43,671 nt of DNA from Thiocystis minor (GTDB taxonomy: Bacteria; Pseudomonadota; Gammaproteobacteria; Chromatiales; Chromatiaceae), in contig NZ_NHSQ01000031.1 of NCBI RefSeq assembly GCF_016653465.1, positions 1 to 43,671 of the forward strand, in the 5' to 3' direction. Of the stretch, positions 22,954-31,831 are shown piece by piece (positions within the stretch are counted from its first letter, which is position 1; every line of letters begins with the position of its first letter). Below the pieces are notes generated by a model. It saw nothing but the letters and a program-made list of their open reading frames with translations. It made no database searches and had not been told where the DNA came from. Both the position numbers and the translations under genes were made by a program.

Positions 22954-23004
22954 GGTGAGGGAACTGGGGATCTTTCCAGTCTGGAGCGCAACCTTTAAGG
23001 CCGC

Positions 23005-23024
23005 TCTGTACGCTAGCGAACGGA
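23005..23024 (+). promoter_or_regulatory. 20-bp dyad site 2
   Basis: TCTGTACGCTAGCGAACGGA. Nearly self-complementary around its CTAG centre; the reference form of the motif, 52 bp from site 1. Confidence 0.65.
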
Positions 23025-23306
23025 ACGCGCGCCGGACTCTGCTTATGCTCGTGGCTGACATTCAAAAACCTCCGACGCGGTTGGAGGAGACAGGCCCAAC
23101 GACGGTCATGGATGTCAAGCCGAGGTGACTTTCCAGCCACCCATTGCAACACGACTACAGGATCAAAACATGAGTCATCTACTTCGATCAGCAGGGTCTC
23201 ATGGCTAGCCTCAGCATCGAAGGGACGAAAATCACCCCGATCAAACGCTGATCGAAGCGGTTGAGCTGACCGCGCGCTGAGGATGCCCGCGGTCAAACTT
23301 CCTACG

Positions 23307-23333
23307 CCCGTTGGGGTTCCTCACCCCAACGGG
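23307..23333 (-). terminator. terminator-like hairpin after cbpM
   Basis: A perfect 10-bp stem, CCCGTTGGGG (23307-23316) and CCCCAACGGG (23324-23333), with a 7-nt loop, 12 bp beyond the cbpM stop. There is no long T-tract, but position and stem strength fit an operon terminator. Confidence 0.6.
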
Positions 23334-23345
23334 GCAGCGGACCGT

Positions 23346-23669
23346 TCAGTCGCCACCCAGGCGCCGCAGCCGTGACCGGAGCGCGTCGATCTCATCGAGC
23401 AGATCGAGCACCAGGGCCGTGCTGGCCGCGTTCAATTCCAGATCGCGCGTGAGACGCACCGCCCTCCGGGCGCGTCTGAGCGTCGCCCCGCCAAAGTGCC
23501 AATGCTCCGCGTCTTCGCCGCTTGGTGTCAGCACGCCTTCCATGACCAATTCCAACAATGGCTCGACCTCGATCCGGCAAGCCCGGCTCAGCTCGACCAG
23601 CGTGAACTGGACCTCCTCCTCGACAATGACGCACGGCGTCACGGTCCTGTCGATCGTGTTCATCGGCAT
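23346..23669 (-). CDS. cbpM: CbpM, modulator of the CbpA co-chaperone
   Basis: A 107-residue MerR-like helical protein: TLVELSRACRIEVEPLLELVMEGVL, then RRARRAVRLTRDLELNAASTALVLDLLDEIDALRSRL. CbpM binds the J-domain of CbpA and blocks its action on DnaK. The start ATG 23669 shares its A with the cbpA stop (TGATG) and has GGAGG just upstream; ATG 23663 is an alternative with better RBS spacing. The pairing with cbpA is the standard arrangement. Confidence 0.9.
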   Translation of the reverse strand: MPMNTIDRTVTPCVIVEEEVQFTLVELSRACRIEVEPLLELVMEGVLTPSGEDAEHWHFGGATLRRARRAVRLTRDLELNAASTALVLDLLDEIDALRSRLRRLGGD

Positions 23670-24616
23670 CAAGCCTCCAATCTGCCTCGCGGGTGGAAGT
23701 CGCCGAACGCCTCGGCCATCCGGCGATAGGCGTCCTGTGTCGCCGGCGTGTCGGCCGGCGGCAAGCGAATCGAGAGCACCGCATAGAGATCGCCGGGGGG
23801 AACGCCGGGAAGACCCCGGCCCTTAAGGCGTAACTGACGGCCCGGCGACGAGCCAGGCGGAACCGTTAGTTGGACGCTGCCATCAGGGGTCTGGACGGTG
23901 ACACCGGTGCCGAGGGCTGCTTCCCAAGGCGCGACCGGCAGGTCGAGGTAGACGTCACGGCCGTCGACGCGAAAGACCGGGTGCGGCGCGAACGCGATCT
24001 CAAGGTACAGATCGCCCGCCGGGGCGTCACCCTGTCCGGGTCCGCCCTGGCCGGCGAGTCGCAAGTGTTGTCCATCGCGGATGCCCTTGGGAATACTGAC
24101 CTCCAAGTGCCGTTCCTCGATGGTCGCCTGTCCGTTCGCATCGATCCGCGGAACGCGCAGCGAGATGCTGCGGCGCCCGCCGCGATAGGCGTCTTGCAGG
24201 TCGATCAGCACCTTGGCGTGATGGTCACCGCCCGCTCGCTGTCCCCACGCACGCGGGCCACGGGCACCGGCCGTCGGGTGCCCGAAGAGCGATTCGAAGA
24301 AATCGCTGCGGTTGAAGTCGACGCTCTCGTCACTGCCACCACCGCTGAACTCGAAGCCGCTATCCCATCCGGGTGGCGGGCGAAACTCCTGGCCGTGTTG
24401 GTAGCGGTTCGCCACATCGTCATAGGCCGCCCGCTTCTCGACGTCTTTCAACGCCTCATACGCCTCGGCCACCTCCTTGAAGCGCGCCTCGGCATCCGGC
24501 TCCTTGCTGACGTCGGGGTGATATTTGCGCGCCAGCTTGCGGTAGGCGCGCTTGATCTCATCCTGCGCGACCGTGCGCTCCAGTCCGAGCACGGCGTAAT
24601 AATCCTTGAATTCCAT
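23669..24616 (-). CDS. cbpA: CbpA, DnaJ-class co-chaperone / curved-DNA-binding protein
   Basis: A 315-residue protein. A J-domain spans residues 4-68 with HPD in RKYHPDVSK. A Gly/Phe-rich linker with FFESLFG (about 75-130) follows, then two DnaJ C-terminal beta-barrel domains (about 130-300) without a zinc finger, the CbpA layout. It stimulates DnaK ATPase and binds DNA in stationary-phase cells of E. coli. GGAGG precedes ATG 24616; the TTG codon just before is not needed. One copy of the 20-bp dyad lies 190 bp upstream, suggesting stress control. Confidence 0.93.
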   Translation of the reverse strand: MEFKDYYAVLGLERTVAQDEIKRAYRKLARKYHPDVSKEPDAEARFKEVAEAYEALKDVEKRAAYDDVANRYQHGQEFRPPPGWDSGFEFSGGGSDESVDFNRSDFFESLFGHPTAGARGPRAWGQRAGGDHHAKVLIDLQDAYRGGRRSISLRVPRIDANGQATIEERHLEVSIPKGIRDGQHLRLAGQGGPGQGDAPAGDLYLEIAFAPHPVFRVDGRDVYLDLPVAPWEAALGTGVTVQTPDGSVQLTVPPGSSPGRQLRLKGRGLPGVPPGDLYAVLSIRLPPADTPATQDAYRRMAEAFGDFHPRGRLEA

Positions 24617-24805
24617 CAAACCTCCGGCTGGTGGCTTGCGACACCCGGTCGCGTCTTGGGACGGGCCATGAGCCCACGCGGAAAGCAGTCACCGCCACTC
24701 CTGCCGCGCGAACGTCATGAGAAGGCGAGGGCTGATTCGGCGTGCGCGGGTGTCGCCAGGCGCTTGGGCTTGTTTTGCTCAATCTAGCTCGGCAGCGCCA
24801 TCCCG

Positions 24806-24825
24806 TCTGTACGCTATCGCACGTA
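24806..24825 (+). promoter_or_regulatory. 20-bp dyad site 3, upstream of cbpA
   Basis: TCTGTACGCTATCGCACGTA, 190 bp before the cbpA start. The remaining sequence between 24617 and 24887 shows no gene. Confidence 0.6.
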
Positions 24826-24887
24826 TTCTTCGACCTCGCCATCCGCAGGAGCCGCGAGCGAGCAATCACACGCGGCTACCTGACTGT

Positions 24888-26909
24888 TTAAATAATGACA
24901 CTTGATTTTAGTGCCTCTACCATTCTTGGACTTAAACGCTTCAACAACTCTGCATTGTATGAAGCATTGCACGGAACGCCTCTTGAACTCAGATCCAAGA
25001 ATTGAATCGTTGGATCGGGCTTGTTGTTCTGCTTTCTGGATGGATCCATGCTGGCAACAGAGATGTACGGACCATCGTTAGTAAGACCGATGATGCGGTA
25101 ATTAGGGTTGTTCACCGTGATATCATTCTTGGTTATTTGCTGTGCTGCAATCGCATATTCTCGCGATGTGGCGGCTGGCGTGTCAATTTGAACCGCCGGA
25201 TCCACGTTGGTTGTCACAATGGAGATGGTATAGTCACGATTCAGATAAATCTCGAAGGTTCGGAACTGTTGTGGCCAGTCTCTTAATGACGACGTTTCAA
25301 CCTGCCAGAAGCCTTTCCATGGGGCACCTTGAGGATCGGGAGAGACAAAGGCCTTAACGGTATTCATATGCCGATGTCCTGCCATCCACATCAGCAAATT
25401 CGGTGTGTCTTGAAGTGTCTTGATCAGCGTGCGGAGGTCGACTGCATTCTCCCAGGTCTCATAACCATCGACTTTCTCATCCCACCACTCTGTCTCCGAA
25501 CCGATGGCCGAAACCCCGATGGGGACGTGGGCGGCGATAATCATAAGCTGATCATTGTCCTGCCCCGCCTGAAGCTCGGCTTGAAGCCATTCCCATCGAA
25601 GCGCATCCAGATAACCATGCCCATGAATATCCTTGGACCCGTCTTCTTCTGACTGGGTGTCGTCAAGCACAATCACCTTGAGTGGTACATCTTGTTTCGG
25701 CACGAAGCTATAACAGGCAAACCCAGGGTCGCGGGCGGAATAGCTTGGGTCGATCAGCTTGAATCCGTATCCATCCGGACTGGTTTCCGATTTGATGAAC
25801 TCATCCATCCACTCCACTCTCGACAGTGAGCGGCGATCGGCGTTTGCAACGATCGTCAGCGCATTCTCGATCTCTGAGCTAGCACCTGCGCCAATAATCT
25901 CCCCATGCTGACTGGTGCCGTCTATTACGCCAGTGTAATACAAAGGGTTGTTTTCTTTGGGTTTTAAATTATCGGAGTTAATTAATACCGGAAAATTGCT
26001 GGGATTGGGAGTCAAGACGTCACCGACACGCCAGACTTCTGACTGAATATAGGCATCGCGAATGGTTTCGCCCGCATCATTGATTTCGGTGTCAACAGGA
26101 AAGGAGCCGATAAAGAAATGGTCGTGATTGCCTAGGGTTTGATACAGCGGTATTTCCGTGTCAAGCCCGGCAGCCTGGTAAGGTTTCTGATAGTCAATTG
26201 TATCCACGCCTAAACCGCTGGAACTGGGATGAATCTCCTTTCCTTCGATGACGTCAAGATACCAGCGCAACTCGTTGTACTGAGTACTGTTACAAGCATC
26301 CCCCAAAGAGATGCCGAAATCGAAAGGATTCCTTTGTCCAGCTTGGACCGTTTGATTGTGAAGGGTATTGACCGTCTGGATGGCGGCGTCAAGTACATGC
26401 GTGGTATACAGCATGACTGGCGAGTATATCGATGTGTTGTACCCTGCGAATTTTGGGTCTTCTTGCTGAAAGTAAATTAATTGATTCGGCGATTCTTTGT
26501 CGGTGATATGAATATCCGAAATAGAAAAAAAATGTAAAAGTTGTTGTGCGTGTTCAGTTGGTCTATAAATGCGAGGCATGAGGTCCAGTCTTCTTACCAT
26601 TCGCAGTCCGACACCGTATGTCCAGAGTCCATATCCGAAATTAAAATAATCAGAAACCTTGTATAGGTCTGTTTCTTCAAAATTGTTTATGTTCATGGAA
26701 AACGACAGCATCCTCTGGAGCGTCGTTTGGACCACGGGGTTTATCGGATAGGTCGGTGACGGGGGCGGTTGAGTCTCGGCATCGAAGGCCAGCGCGGGAA
26801 AGGTGACAGTCGCCAATGCTGTCCATGCCGAACAGATTAAAAAATCCCGCCGCGTCATTTCAAATCCATGATTGGTGTCGATGTCATGATGAGAGTCGTT
26901 GTTTTTCAT
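24888..26909 (-). CDS. Tat-exported metallophosphoesterase (TIGR03768-like)
   Basis: A 673-residue protein. The N-terminus has a Tat-like motif (TRRDFLICSAWTALATVTF at about 19-37). The calcineurin-like metal-binding motifs appear in order: SDIHIT near 130, GDACNS, GNHDHF, AAHVPIG and GHRHMNTV. The long insertions between motifs and overall length fit the TIGR03768 metallophosphoesterase family, whose substrate is unknown; Tat export points to folding with metal before secretion. Base composition is clearly AT-richer than its neighbours and codon use differs, suggesting horizontal acquisition. ATG 26909 follows a weak RBS. Confidence 0.85.
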   Translation of the reverse strand: MKNNDSHHDIDTNHGFEMTRRDFLICSAWTALATVTFPALAFDAETQPPPSPTYPINPVVQTTLQRMLSFSMNINNFEETDLYKVSDYFNFGYGLWTYGVGLRMVRRLDLMPRIYRPTEHAQQLLHFFSISDIHITDKESPNQLIYFQQEDPKFAGYNTSIYSPVMLYTTHVLDAAIQTVNTLHNQTVQAGQRNPFDFGISLGDACNSTQYNELRWYLDVIEGKEIHPSSSGLGVDTIDYQKPYQAAGLDTEIPLYQTLGNHDHFFIGSFPVDTEINDAGETIRDAYIQSEVWRVGDVLTPNPSNFPVLINSDNLKPKENNPLYYTGVIDGTSQHGEIIGAGASSEIENALTIVANADRRSLSRVEWMDEFIKSETSPDGYGFKLIDPSYSARDPGFACYSFVPKQDVPLKVIVLDDTQSEEDGSKDIHGHGYLDALRWEWLQAELQAGQDNDQLMIIAAHVPIGVSAIGSETEWWDEKVDGYETWENAVDLRTLIKTLQDTPNLLMWMAGHRHMNTVKAFVSPDPQGAPWKGFWQVETSSLRDWPQQFRTFEIYLNRDYTISIVTTNVDPAVQIDTPAATSREYAIAAQQITKNDITVNNPNYRIIGLTNDGPYISVASMDPSRKQNNKPDPTIQFLDLSSRGVPCNASYNAELLKRLSPRMVEALKSSVII

Positions 26910-27299
26910 ATGGAGTGCCTTTTGCCTTAGGAACGTGTTTGAAACCCGCTCATGGATAGCGGGTGCGAAGGCGATGCCAGCATCGTCTTTGAGTATGGCC
27001 AGGATTTTCGAGATCTTTATCGGCTAATCAAGTCCGTCGGATCACTGCCATGAAGTCGTTCGTGGTGAGCCCTTCGGCTTCGCTCAGGAAAGCCTTGTCG
27101 AACCATGAACGGCTTTACGCTCAGGTCGTTGGGTGCCTGACCATGTCCATTTGTGCGACCACTGGTGGGCCAAAGACATTGTCATGTCCGCCCGAGACAA
27201 CATAGATCGCTCCGCATGGGCAAGTACAGCAAATTCCGCAAACGCGCTACCATTCTGCGCGGGTTAAATCATAAAAAAAAAGCACAAGAGGAAGCCGAG
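26910..27299. other. intergenic region between phosphoesterase and ion-channel genes
   Basis: No gene is supported. It holds a 7-bp hairpin (ACCCGCT 26944-26950, AGCGGGT 26958-26964) and a REP-like repeat at 27058-27110. It is the shared upstream region of two divergent genes. Confidence 0.5.
27058..27110. repeat. REP-like palindromic intergenic repeat
   Basis: GTTCGTGGT (27058-27066) pairs with ACCATGAAC (27102-27110) with one mismatch. The interior GAGC...CTTGTCGA resembles the common intergenic repeat of several proteobacteria (GTTCGTGGTGAGC...TTGTCGAACCA). Here the middle is expanded by about 20 bp. Confidence 0.5.
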
Positions 27300-28367
27300 A
27301 TGGCCTTCATGATGGAACGCACCGCGCGCGGGTTGGCGACCGCCATCCTGATGGTCTGCCTGGGTGGCGTTCCGCTGTTTTTGACCGTTGCCGGAATGAC
27401 GGCTTCCGCTCAGGAACCGACCGGCGCCGCGCCGGGTTCGGGAGTTGCGGCCGCCGAGCCGGAAGCAGGGCCTGAGGTCGTGACCATCGGCGCCTATCTC
27501 AACGACGTGCAGGCGATCGATTTCAAGAACCACAATTACATGGTCGATTTCTATCTCTGGTTCCGCTGGAAGAACCCGGAGATCGACCCTTCCAGCACCC
27601 TGGAATTTGTCAATCATTCCGAATCCTGGGGCACCATCATCACCAAAGCCTACGAAAATCCGGAGATCCTGCCGGATGGTCAGCGTTACCAGATCATGCA
27701 TATCGAGGGACGGATGAGCCACAAATTCAATCTGCGGCATTATCCTTTCGACCGACAGGGCATCACCATCGAGATGGAAGACGCGGTCATGGACGTGTCC
27801 GGTCTCACCTTCAAGGTCGAGCGCGTCAGCGCGAATCCGGCGCTGCGATTGCCGGGTTTCGACTATGAGGCACCGACGATGCAGGTACATGACTATCGCT
27901 ATCCGACCAACTTCGGCGACACGCGGGTCGCCAACAGTGACGCTTATTCCCGTGTTCGCATCGACCTGCGGATCTCCCGGCCCACCGTCAACGCTATCGT
28001 CAAGAATGTGCTGCCGATGCTGCTGGCGACGATCTGTGCATCCTTCGTCTTTCTGCTTCATCCGAGTCTGGTGGATACGCGGTTTCAGATTGCGATCTTT
28101 TCCATTTTCACCATTGTTGCCTTGCAGATCACTCAGGGTGACGATCTGCCGACGATCGAATACCTGACCCTGCTCGACATCCTCTATCTGCTCTCCTATC
28201 TCTATTGCATCGCCATCATTGGCTTATTGGTCTATGCCACGAAGCTCAGCCGGAGCGAAACGCGCATGGACGCGGCGATCAAGCTCGATCGCTGGGGCGG
28301 AGGTTTGCTGTTTGGCGCCTATCTGATCATCAGTGGTGCGGTCATTTTCTCCGTCGTGACGACCTGA
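27300..28367 (+). CDS. prokaryotic pentameric ligand-gated ion channel (Cys-loop receptor homologue)
   Basis: A 355-residue protein with a signal sequence (about 10-37), a beta-sandwich extracellular domain (about 58-228) and four membrane helices (about 232-254, 260-278, 288-313, 334-353). The signature YPFD at 148-151, after the MSHKFNLRH strand, is the conserved loop of the family, without the two Cys, as in GLIC and ELIC. VDFYLWFRWKNPEID is a typical loop-D-like strand. The pore-lining helix TM2 is unusual in being short of small polar residues (IAIFSIFTIVALQI). ATG 27300 is chosen because GAGGAAG lies just upstream; the frame is open further back. Ligand and ion selectivity are unknown. 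Confidence 0.87.
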   Translation: MAFMMERTARGLATAILMVCLGGVPLFLTVAGMTASAQEPTGAAPGSGVAAAEPEAGPEVVTIGAYLNDVQAIDFKNHNYMVDFYLWFRWKNPEIDPSSTLEFVNHSESWGTIITKAYENPEILPDGQRYQIMHIEGRMSHKFNLRHYPFDRQGITIEMEDAVMDVSGLTFKVERVSANPALRLPGFDYEAPTMQVHDYRYPTNFGDTRVANSDAYSRVRIDLRISRPTVNAIVKNVLPMLLATICASFVFLLHPSLVDTRFQIAIFSIFTIVALQITQGDDLPTIEYLTLLDILYLLSYLYCIAIIGLLVYATKLSRSETRMDAAIKLDRWGGGLLFGAYLIISGAVIFSVVTT

Positions 28368-28468
28368 CCGCCAATCGCGATAGTTTTATCCGGAATTGAA
28401 GTCGGCGGCGGGAAATACGGTTTGTCGTCGCCGACACCCCGACATCGTGAAAACGAAGATGACCCGGA

Positions 28469-30002
28469 TCAGAGCGCGGCGGCCAGCGTCACAGTGATCG
28501 CCGAGTCTTGCCCAGCCGGGTGGTCGATTGTCGTCGAGGCGCCGATGCCAAGACTCAGGGTCTTGGTCAGGTCGGTGGTGACGCCGACGAGGAGGGTGCC
28601 ATAGCCGCCGGTCTGGTTCGCCGTCTCGATTTCCAGGGCGGAGCGTCCGCCAACAAAGCCGGCGCGGTAGCTGCGTTCATCGTCGAGGTGTTCGTAATTC
28701 TACTTTGTTAACTTTGACTGTCGCATAAATTAATGAATTTTAAGTTATTTTTTATTAGGCGCAATAAATCTTCATTTACTATGCCCCTATTGAAGATAGA
28801 TGTTGGCGGTTTATGGGTGATTATAGGCGCTCAACGCGCCACTAGAACCCTATTGTTTATGTGTATTTTTGTTTATTATCATAAAATTTAAACACTTAAA
28901 GATTTTTTGAAGGTAACAAAGTAGAAGTAATCATAAGTGAGCTGGGCATAGGGACGCAGAGTCACCACGCCCGACCAACGGGTTGCGGTGGCGATCTGCC
29001 AGCCGATGCGCGAGCGCAGCGACGCGCGGGTCTGATCGCCGAAGGTCATGGCCGTCACGCGGTTCGGCTCCTCGTTGAAGCCGTCGACATGGACACGCTC
29101 CCACGCCAGACCGATCAGCGGACCATGGACGAGGTTCCCGCTGACGAGGTTGTAGCCGAGCTGCACTTTCGCGCCGAACCGGTCGCCGTCGGTGTCGCCG
29201 CGTTCGCGAGTGGTGAAGGGATCGAGCGCGATGTTACGCCTGCTCTCGAAATCGAGCCAGGAGTAGGTTGCCAGAGCGTTGGCGAAAAGGCCCCGAACTT
29301 GCGCGAGCCAAAGGCCGACATCGTCCACTCATCGTAATCCACCGACCCCTGGTCATTGCCCAGATCAACGGGAGTATGTCCGTAACCCAGGGTCACACCG
29401 CCAAAGAGCTGGTCGGTGAATGCCTTCTCATAGCCCACGACCAGGCTGCCACCGTCGCCATCCGCCGACGGCACACCGGCTGACGCATCCAGATCGAACG
29501 CGGCATAGTCGCCGGTGACAAAGACTCCCTGGCCTTGATCGCCAAAGTTCTGGAGTTCCTGCATCCGGGCATCGATCGCGCGCCATTGCGCGCTGGAGCG
29601 CGTCAGGGCCACCTGCGACAGCAGGCCCATGCGGTTTGCTCCTTTCAACGAGGCAGAGACCCAGTCGGAAATCACTCGATGCATACTGGTGGATGGATGC
29701 TTGTTGTCCGCGAACAGGTGCCCATTGGCGGGCACCTGGCATTGCAGCGCATTGACCTCGTCGCAGGCCGGGTCCGTGGTGGTGTTGGTGAATCCGTACG
29801 CCGCCGGGTTGACAAGAACGGTGTCGAGGAGTCTGCCGGTATCGAAATAGAGCAGGTTCTTGCCGGCCAGCCCGGCCGTCACACGGGTTTCGAACGTGGC
29901 GATCAGGTCTTTGAGTTGAGCCGCGTCCGCTGGCGTCTGGGCGCGGCCGATCGGCGTCTGGCTGATGTCCATGATGCCCACCACGATCAATCGCTCGACG
30001 AG
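28469..30002 (-). pseudogene. GDSL-esterase autotransporter remnant (EstA/EstP type)
   Basis: The readable parts are the C-terminal half of a GDSL lipase domain (DISQTPIGRA; HLFADNKHPSTSMHRVISDW, with the conserved D-x-x-H pair) and an autotransporter beta-barrel (VTGDYAAFDLDAS, GYGHTPVDLGN, VRPYAQLTYDY, ending ITVTLAAAL). Three defects are visible. The N-terminal half including the GDSL serine block is absent, with TGA at 30005-30003. One base is missing in the A-run 29285-29288 (plus strand), between SRKFGAF and FANALATYSW. A MITE at 28698-28926 interrupts the barrel. Joining across the MITE gives LTYDYEHLDDERSYRAGF. It is an outer-membrane esterase in relatives and is dead here. Confidence 0.87.
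28698..28926 (-). mobile_element. 229-bp MITE, copy 2, with GTAA target duplication
   Basis: The exact reverse complement of the element at 18358-18586, same length, same terminal repeats, flanked by GTAA on both sides (28694-28697, 28927-28930). It carries no transposase gene, so mobility must come from elsewhere in the genome. Identity of the two copies implies recent movement. Confidence 0.93.
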
Positions 30003-30178
30003 TCAGTCGGCAGATCTTTCCGACAGGGTACGACTGATCCAGGGGCGACGCTGTGAAGCCTGCAATAGGCTGAATCGGCGCCGCTTGGAAGTACAGATTT
30101 TGCGACCGTGCGGGATTGACCGCTGGGGCTGGCAGTGTTTGGCATCGTCCTGGGCACCCTGCCGCGCAAGGGCGCCCC

Positions 30179-31711
30179 CTAAACCTCAAGGTGGTATCCC
30201 TGATCGCGGAAGACGCGCAGGCAGGCATCCACTACGGATGCATCGAAGGTGAGGCCGCGATGCGTGGTGATTTCGTCCAGGGCCGCCTCAAGACCCAAGG
30301 CGGATCGGTAGGGTCGGTGCAACGCCATGGCCTCCACCACGTCGGCAACGGCGAGGATTTTGGACTCCAGCAAGAGGGCTTCTCCTGTCAGGCCCAGCGG
30401 ATAGCCTGAACCATCCAACCGCTCGTGATGTTGATGAATGATGGTGGCAATCGGCCATGGGAAAGTAACCTTTTTGAGAATCTCGAACCCGATGGTTGGA
30501 TGCTCCTTAACCAGTCCAAATTCCATCGCGCTCAAGCGCCGGGGCTTTGCTAGGATCTCGGCCGGAACGCTGATTTTGCCCAGATCATGAATCGTTGCCG
30601 CGAGATGAAGACCACGGATGCGATCAGCCGGCAATCCAAGTTCCCCGGCGATGTGGGTGCAGAGGCTTGCCACGCGTCGTTGATGTCCCGCAGTGTAGGC
30701 GTCGCGCTCCTCAATGGTATCGGCAATGACCTGGATGGTTTGCTCCAGGCTGACCTGCAGGTTTTGCTCATACTGTACCTTGGCCGCCGCCGTGCGCAGG
30801 GCGGCGATCCCAAAGGCCAGGTCGGCCGCCATTTCCTGCAAGAGTTTCCGTTCAGGAGCCGACCAGACATCACGCTTCTCGCCGTAGAGGACCAAACAGG
30901 CCATCATTCCGCTGGGAAGCGAAAAGGGCACGGCGATGACGGAATGGTAGCCACGCTGCAACGCCTCGGCCCGCCAGAGCGTCATCACTGGGTCAGTGGC
31001 AATATCCTCCGAGAATTGGACTTGCCCCGACCGAATCGCTCGTCCAATCGGGCCATCGCCCTGCTCTGTTGCCGCCCACGTCAGGGGGCCGACCGCTAAA
31101 TAGCCATCCTCCTGACCATAGAGTGCAATCGTTTGGATGCACTGATCCGGCCCCGTGTCCGCTAACGCAATACAGGCCATCCGGTAGCCGCCGGTTTCGA
31201 CGGCGATCCGACAATATTCAGCGAGTAGAATGGGTTCAGTCGTTGAACTGAGCAACGCCAAATTACTCTCGCTGAGCATTTTGAGTGCCCGCGACGTCGC
31301 GCTTAACGCGATTTCCGCCAGATGTCGCGTGGTGTTGTCACGGACATTGCATTGGATGACATCCGTCCCGGCACAGTCGTAAATGTTGCTGACATACTCG
31401 ACCGACACCCGTCGGCCGTCCTTGCGCTCCAGCGGGAGATTGTCGTATCGAATATAGCGGGTCGCCTTCAGTTCGATGAACATGTCGATGCTCAGCGCGG
31501 TGTCCTTAAAGGCGCCAATCTCCCAGAGCTTCTTGCCTAGGAATTCGTCATACGAATAGCCGAGCATGTTGATCAAAAAAGGATTGACGTCCTCAATCTG
31601 CGCGGTGTCGGCATTCAGCAGCAGAATGCCATCCTGCGCGGTTTCGAACAGGCGACGATAACGCGCTTCTGACAGGCGCAGGGCGTGATCCGTTGTCGAT
31701 GGGGCGATCAT
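30179..31711 (-). CDS. PAS-GAF-HD-GYP protein, probable c-di-GMP phosphodiesterase
   Basis: A 510-residue cytoplasmic protein. A PAS domain (about 10-135, RYRRLFETAQDGILLLN) is followed by a GAF domain (about 150-310, ending LAFGIAALR) and a complete HD-GYP domain (about 325-500): HD in ATIHDLGKIS, HQHHERLDGSGYP with the GYP motif. HD-GYP enzymes hydrolyse c-di-GMP to pGpG or GMP, and the PAS/GAF part should sense a signal. ATG 31711 is the first Met before the PAS domain; no clear RBS is seen, so the start is approximate. It follows the GGDEF gene by 120 bp on the same strand. Confidence 0.92.
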   Translation of the reverse strand: MIAPSTTDHALRLSEARYRRLFETAQDGILLLNADTAQIEDVNPFLINMLGYSYDEFLGKKLWEIGAFKDTALSIDMFIELKATRYIRYDNLPLERKDGRRVSVEYVSNIYDCAGTDVIQCNVRDNTTRHLAEIALSATSRALKMLSESNLALLSSTTEPILLAEYCRIAVETGGYRMACIALADTGPDQCIQTIALYGQEDGYLAVGPLTWAATEQGDGPIGRAIRSGQVQFSEDIATDPVMTLWRAEALQRGYHSVIAVPFSLPSGMMACLVLYGEKRDVWSAPERKLLQEMAADLAFGIAALRTAAAKVQYEQNLQVSLEQTIQVIADTIEERDAYTAGHQRRVASLCTHIAGELGLPADRIRGLHLAATIHDLGKISVPAEILAKPRRLSAMEFGLVKEHPTIGFEILKKVTFPWPIATIIHQHHERLDGSGYPLGLTGEALLLESKILAVADVVEAMALHRPYRSALGLEAALDEITTHRGLTFDASVVDACLRVFRDQGYHLEV

Positions 31712-31831
31712 ATTTTTCGCGAAACCCTTGTGAGGATTGCATGGCGGACGAACAGGATAAAGACCGAATGCGAGTGGCGGCCGGAACGCACTCTGGGTGC
31801 CGATCTGCATCGGGCCGTCTTTGCGACAACC

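Larger units (their letters stand above)
22741..23306. other. intergenic region with two copies of the 20-bp dyad
   Basis: No gene is supported. A minus-strand open frame (22934-23296) has no RBS or family resemblance. The notable content is the dyads at 22934-22953 and 23005-23024, both positioned to act on the lipoprotein gene transcribed leftwards. Confidence 0.5.

Noticed and set aside
22934-23296. 120-codon minus-strand frame in the gap before the lipoprotein
   Set aside because: No RBS or family resemblance, and two dyad sites lie inside it.
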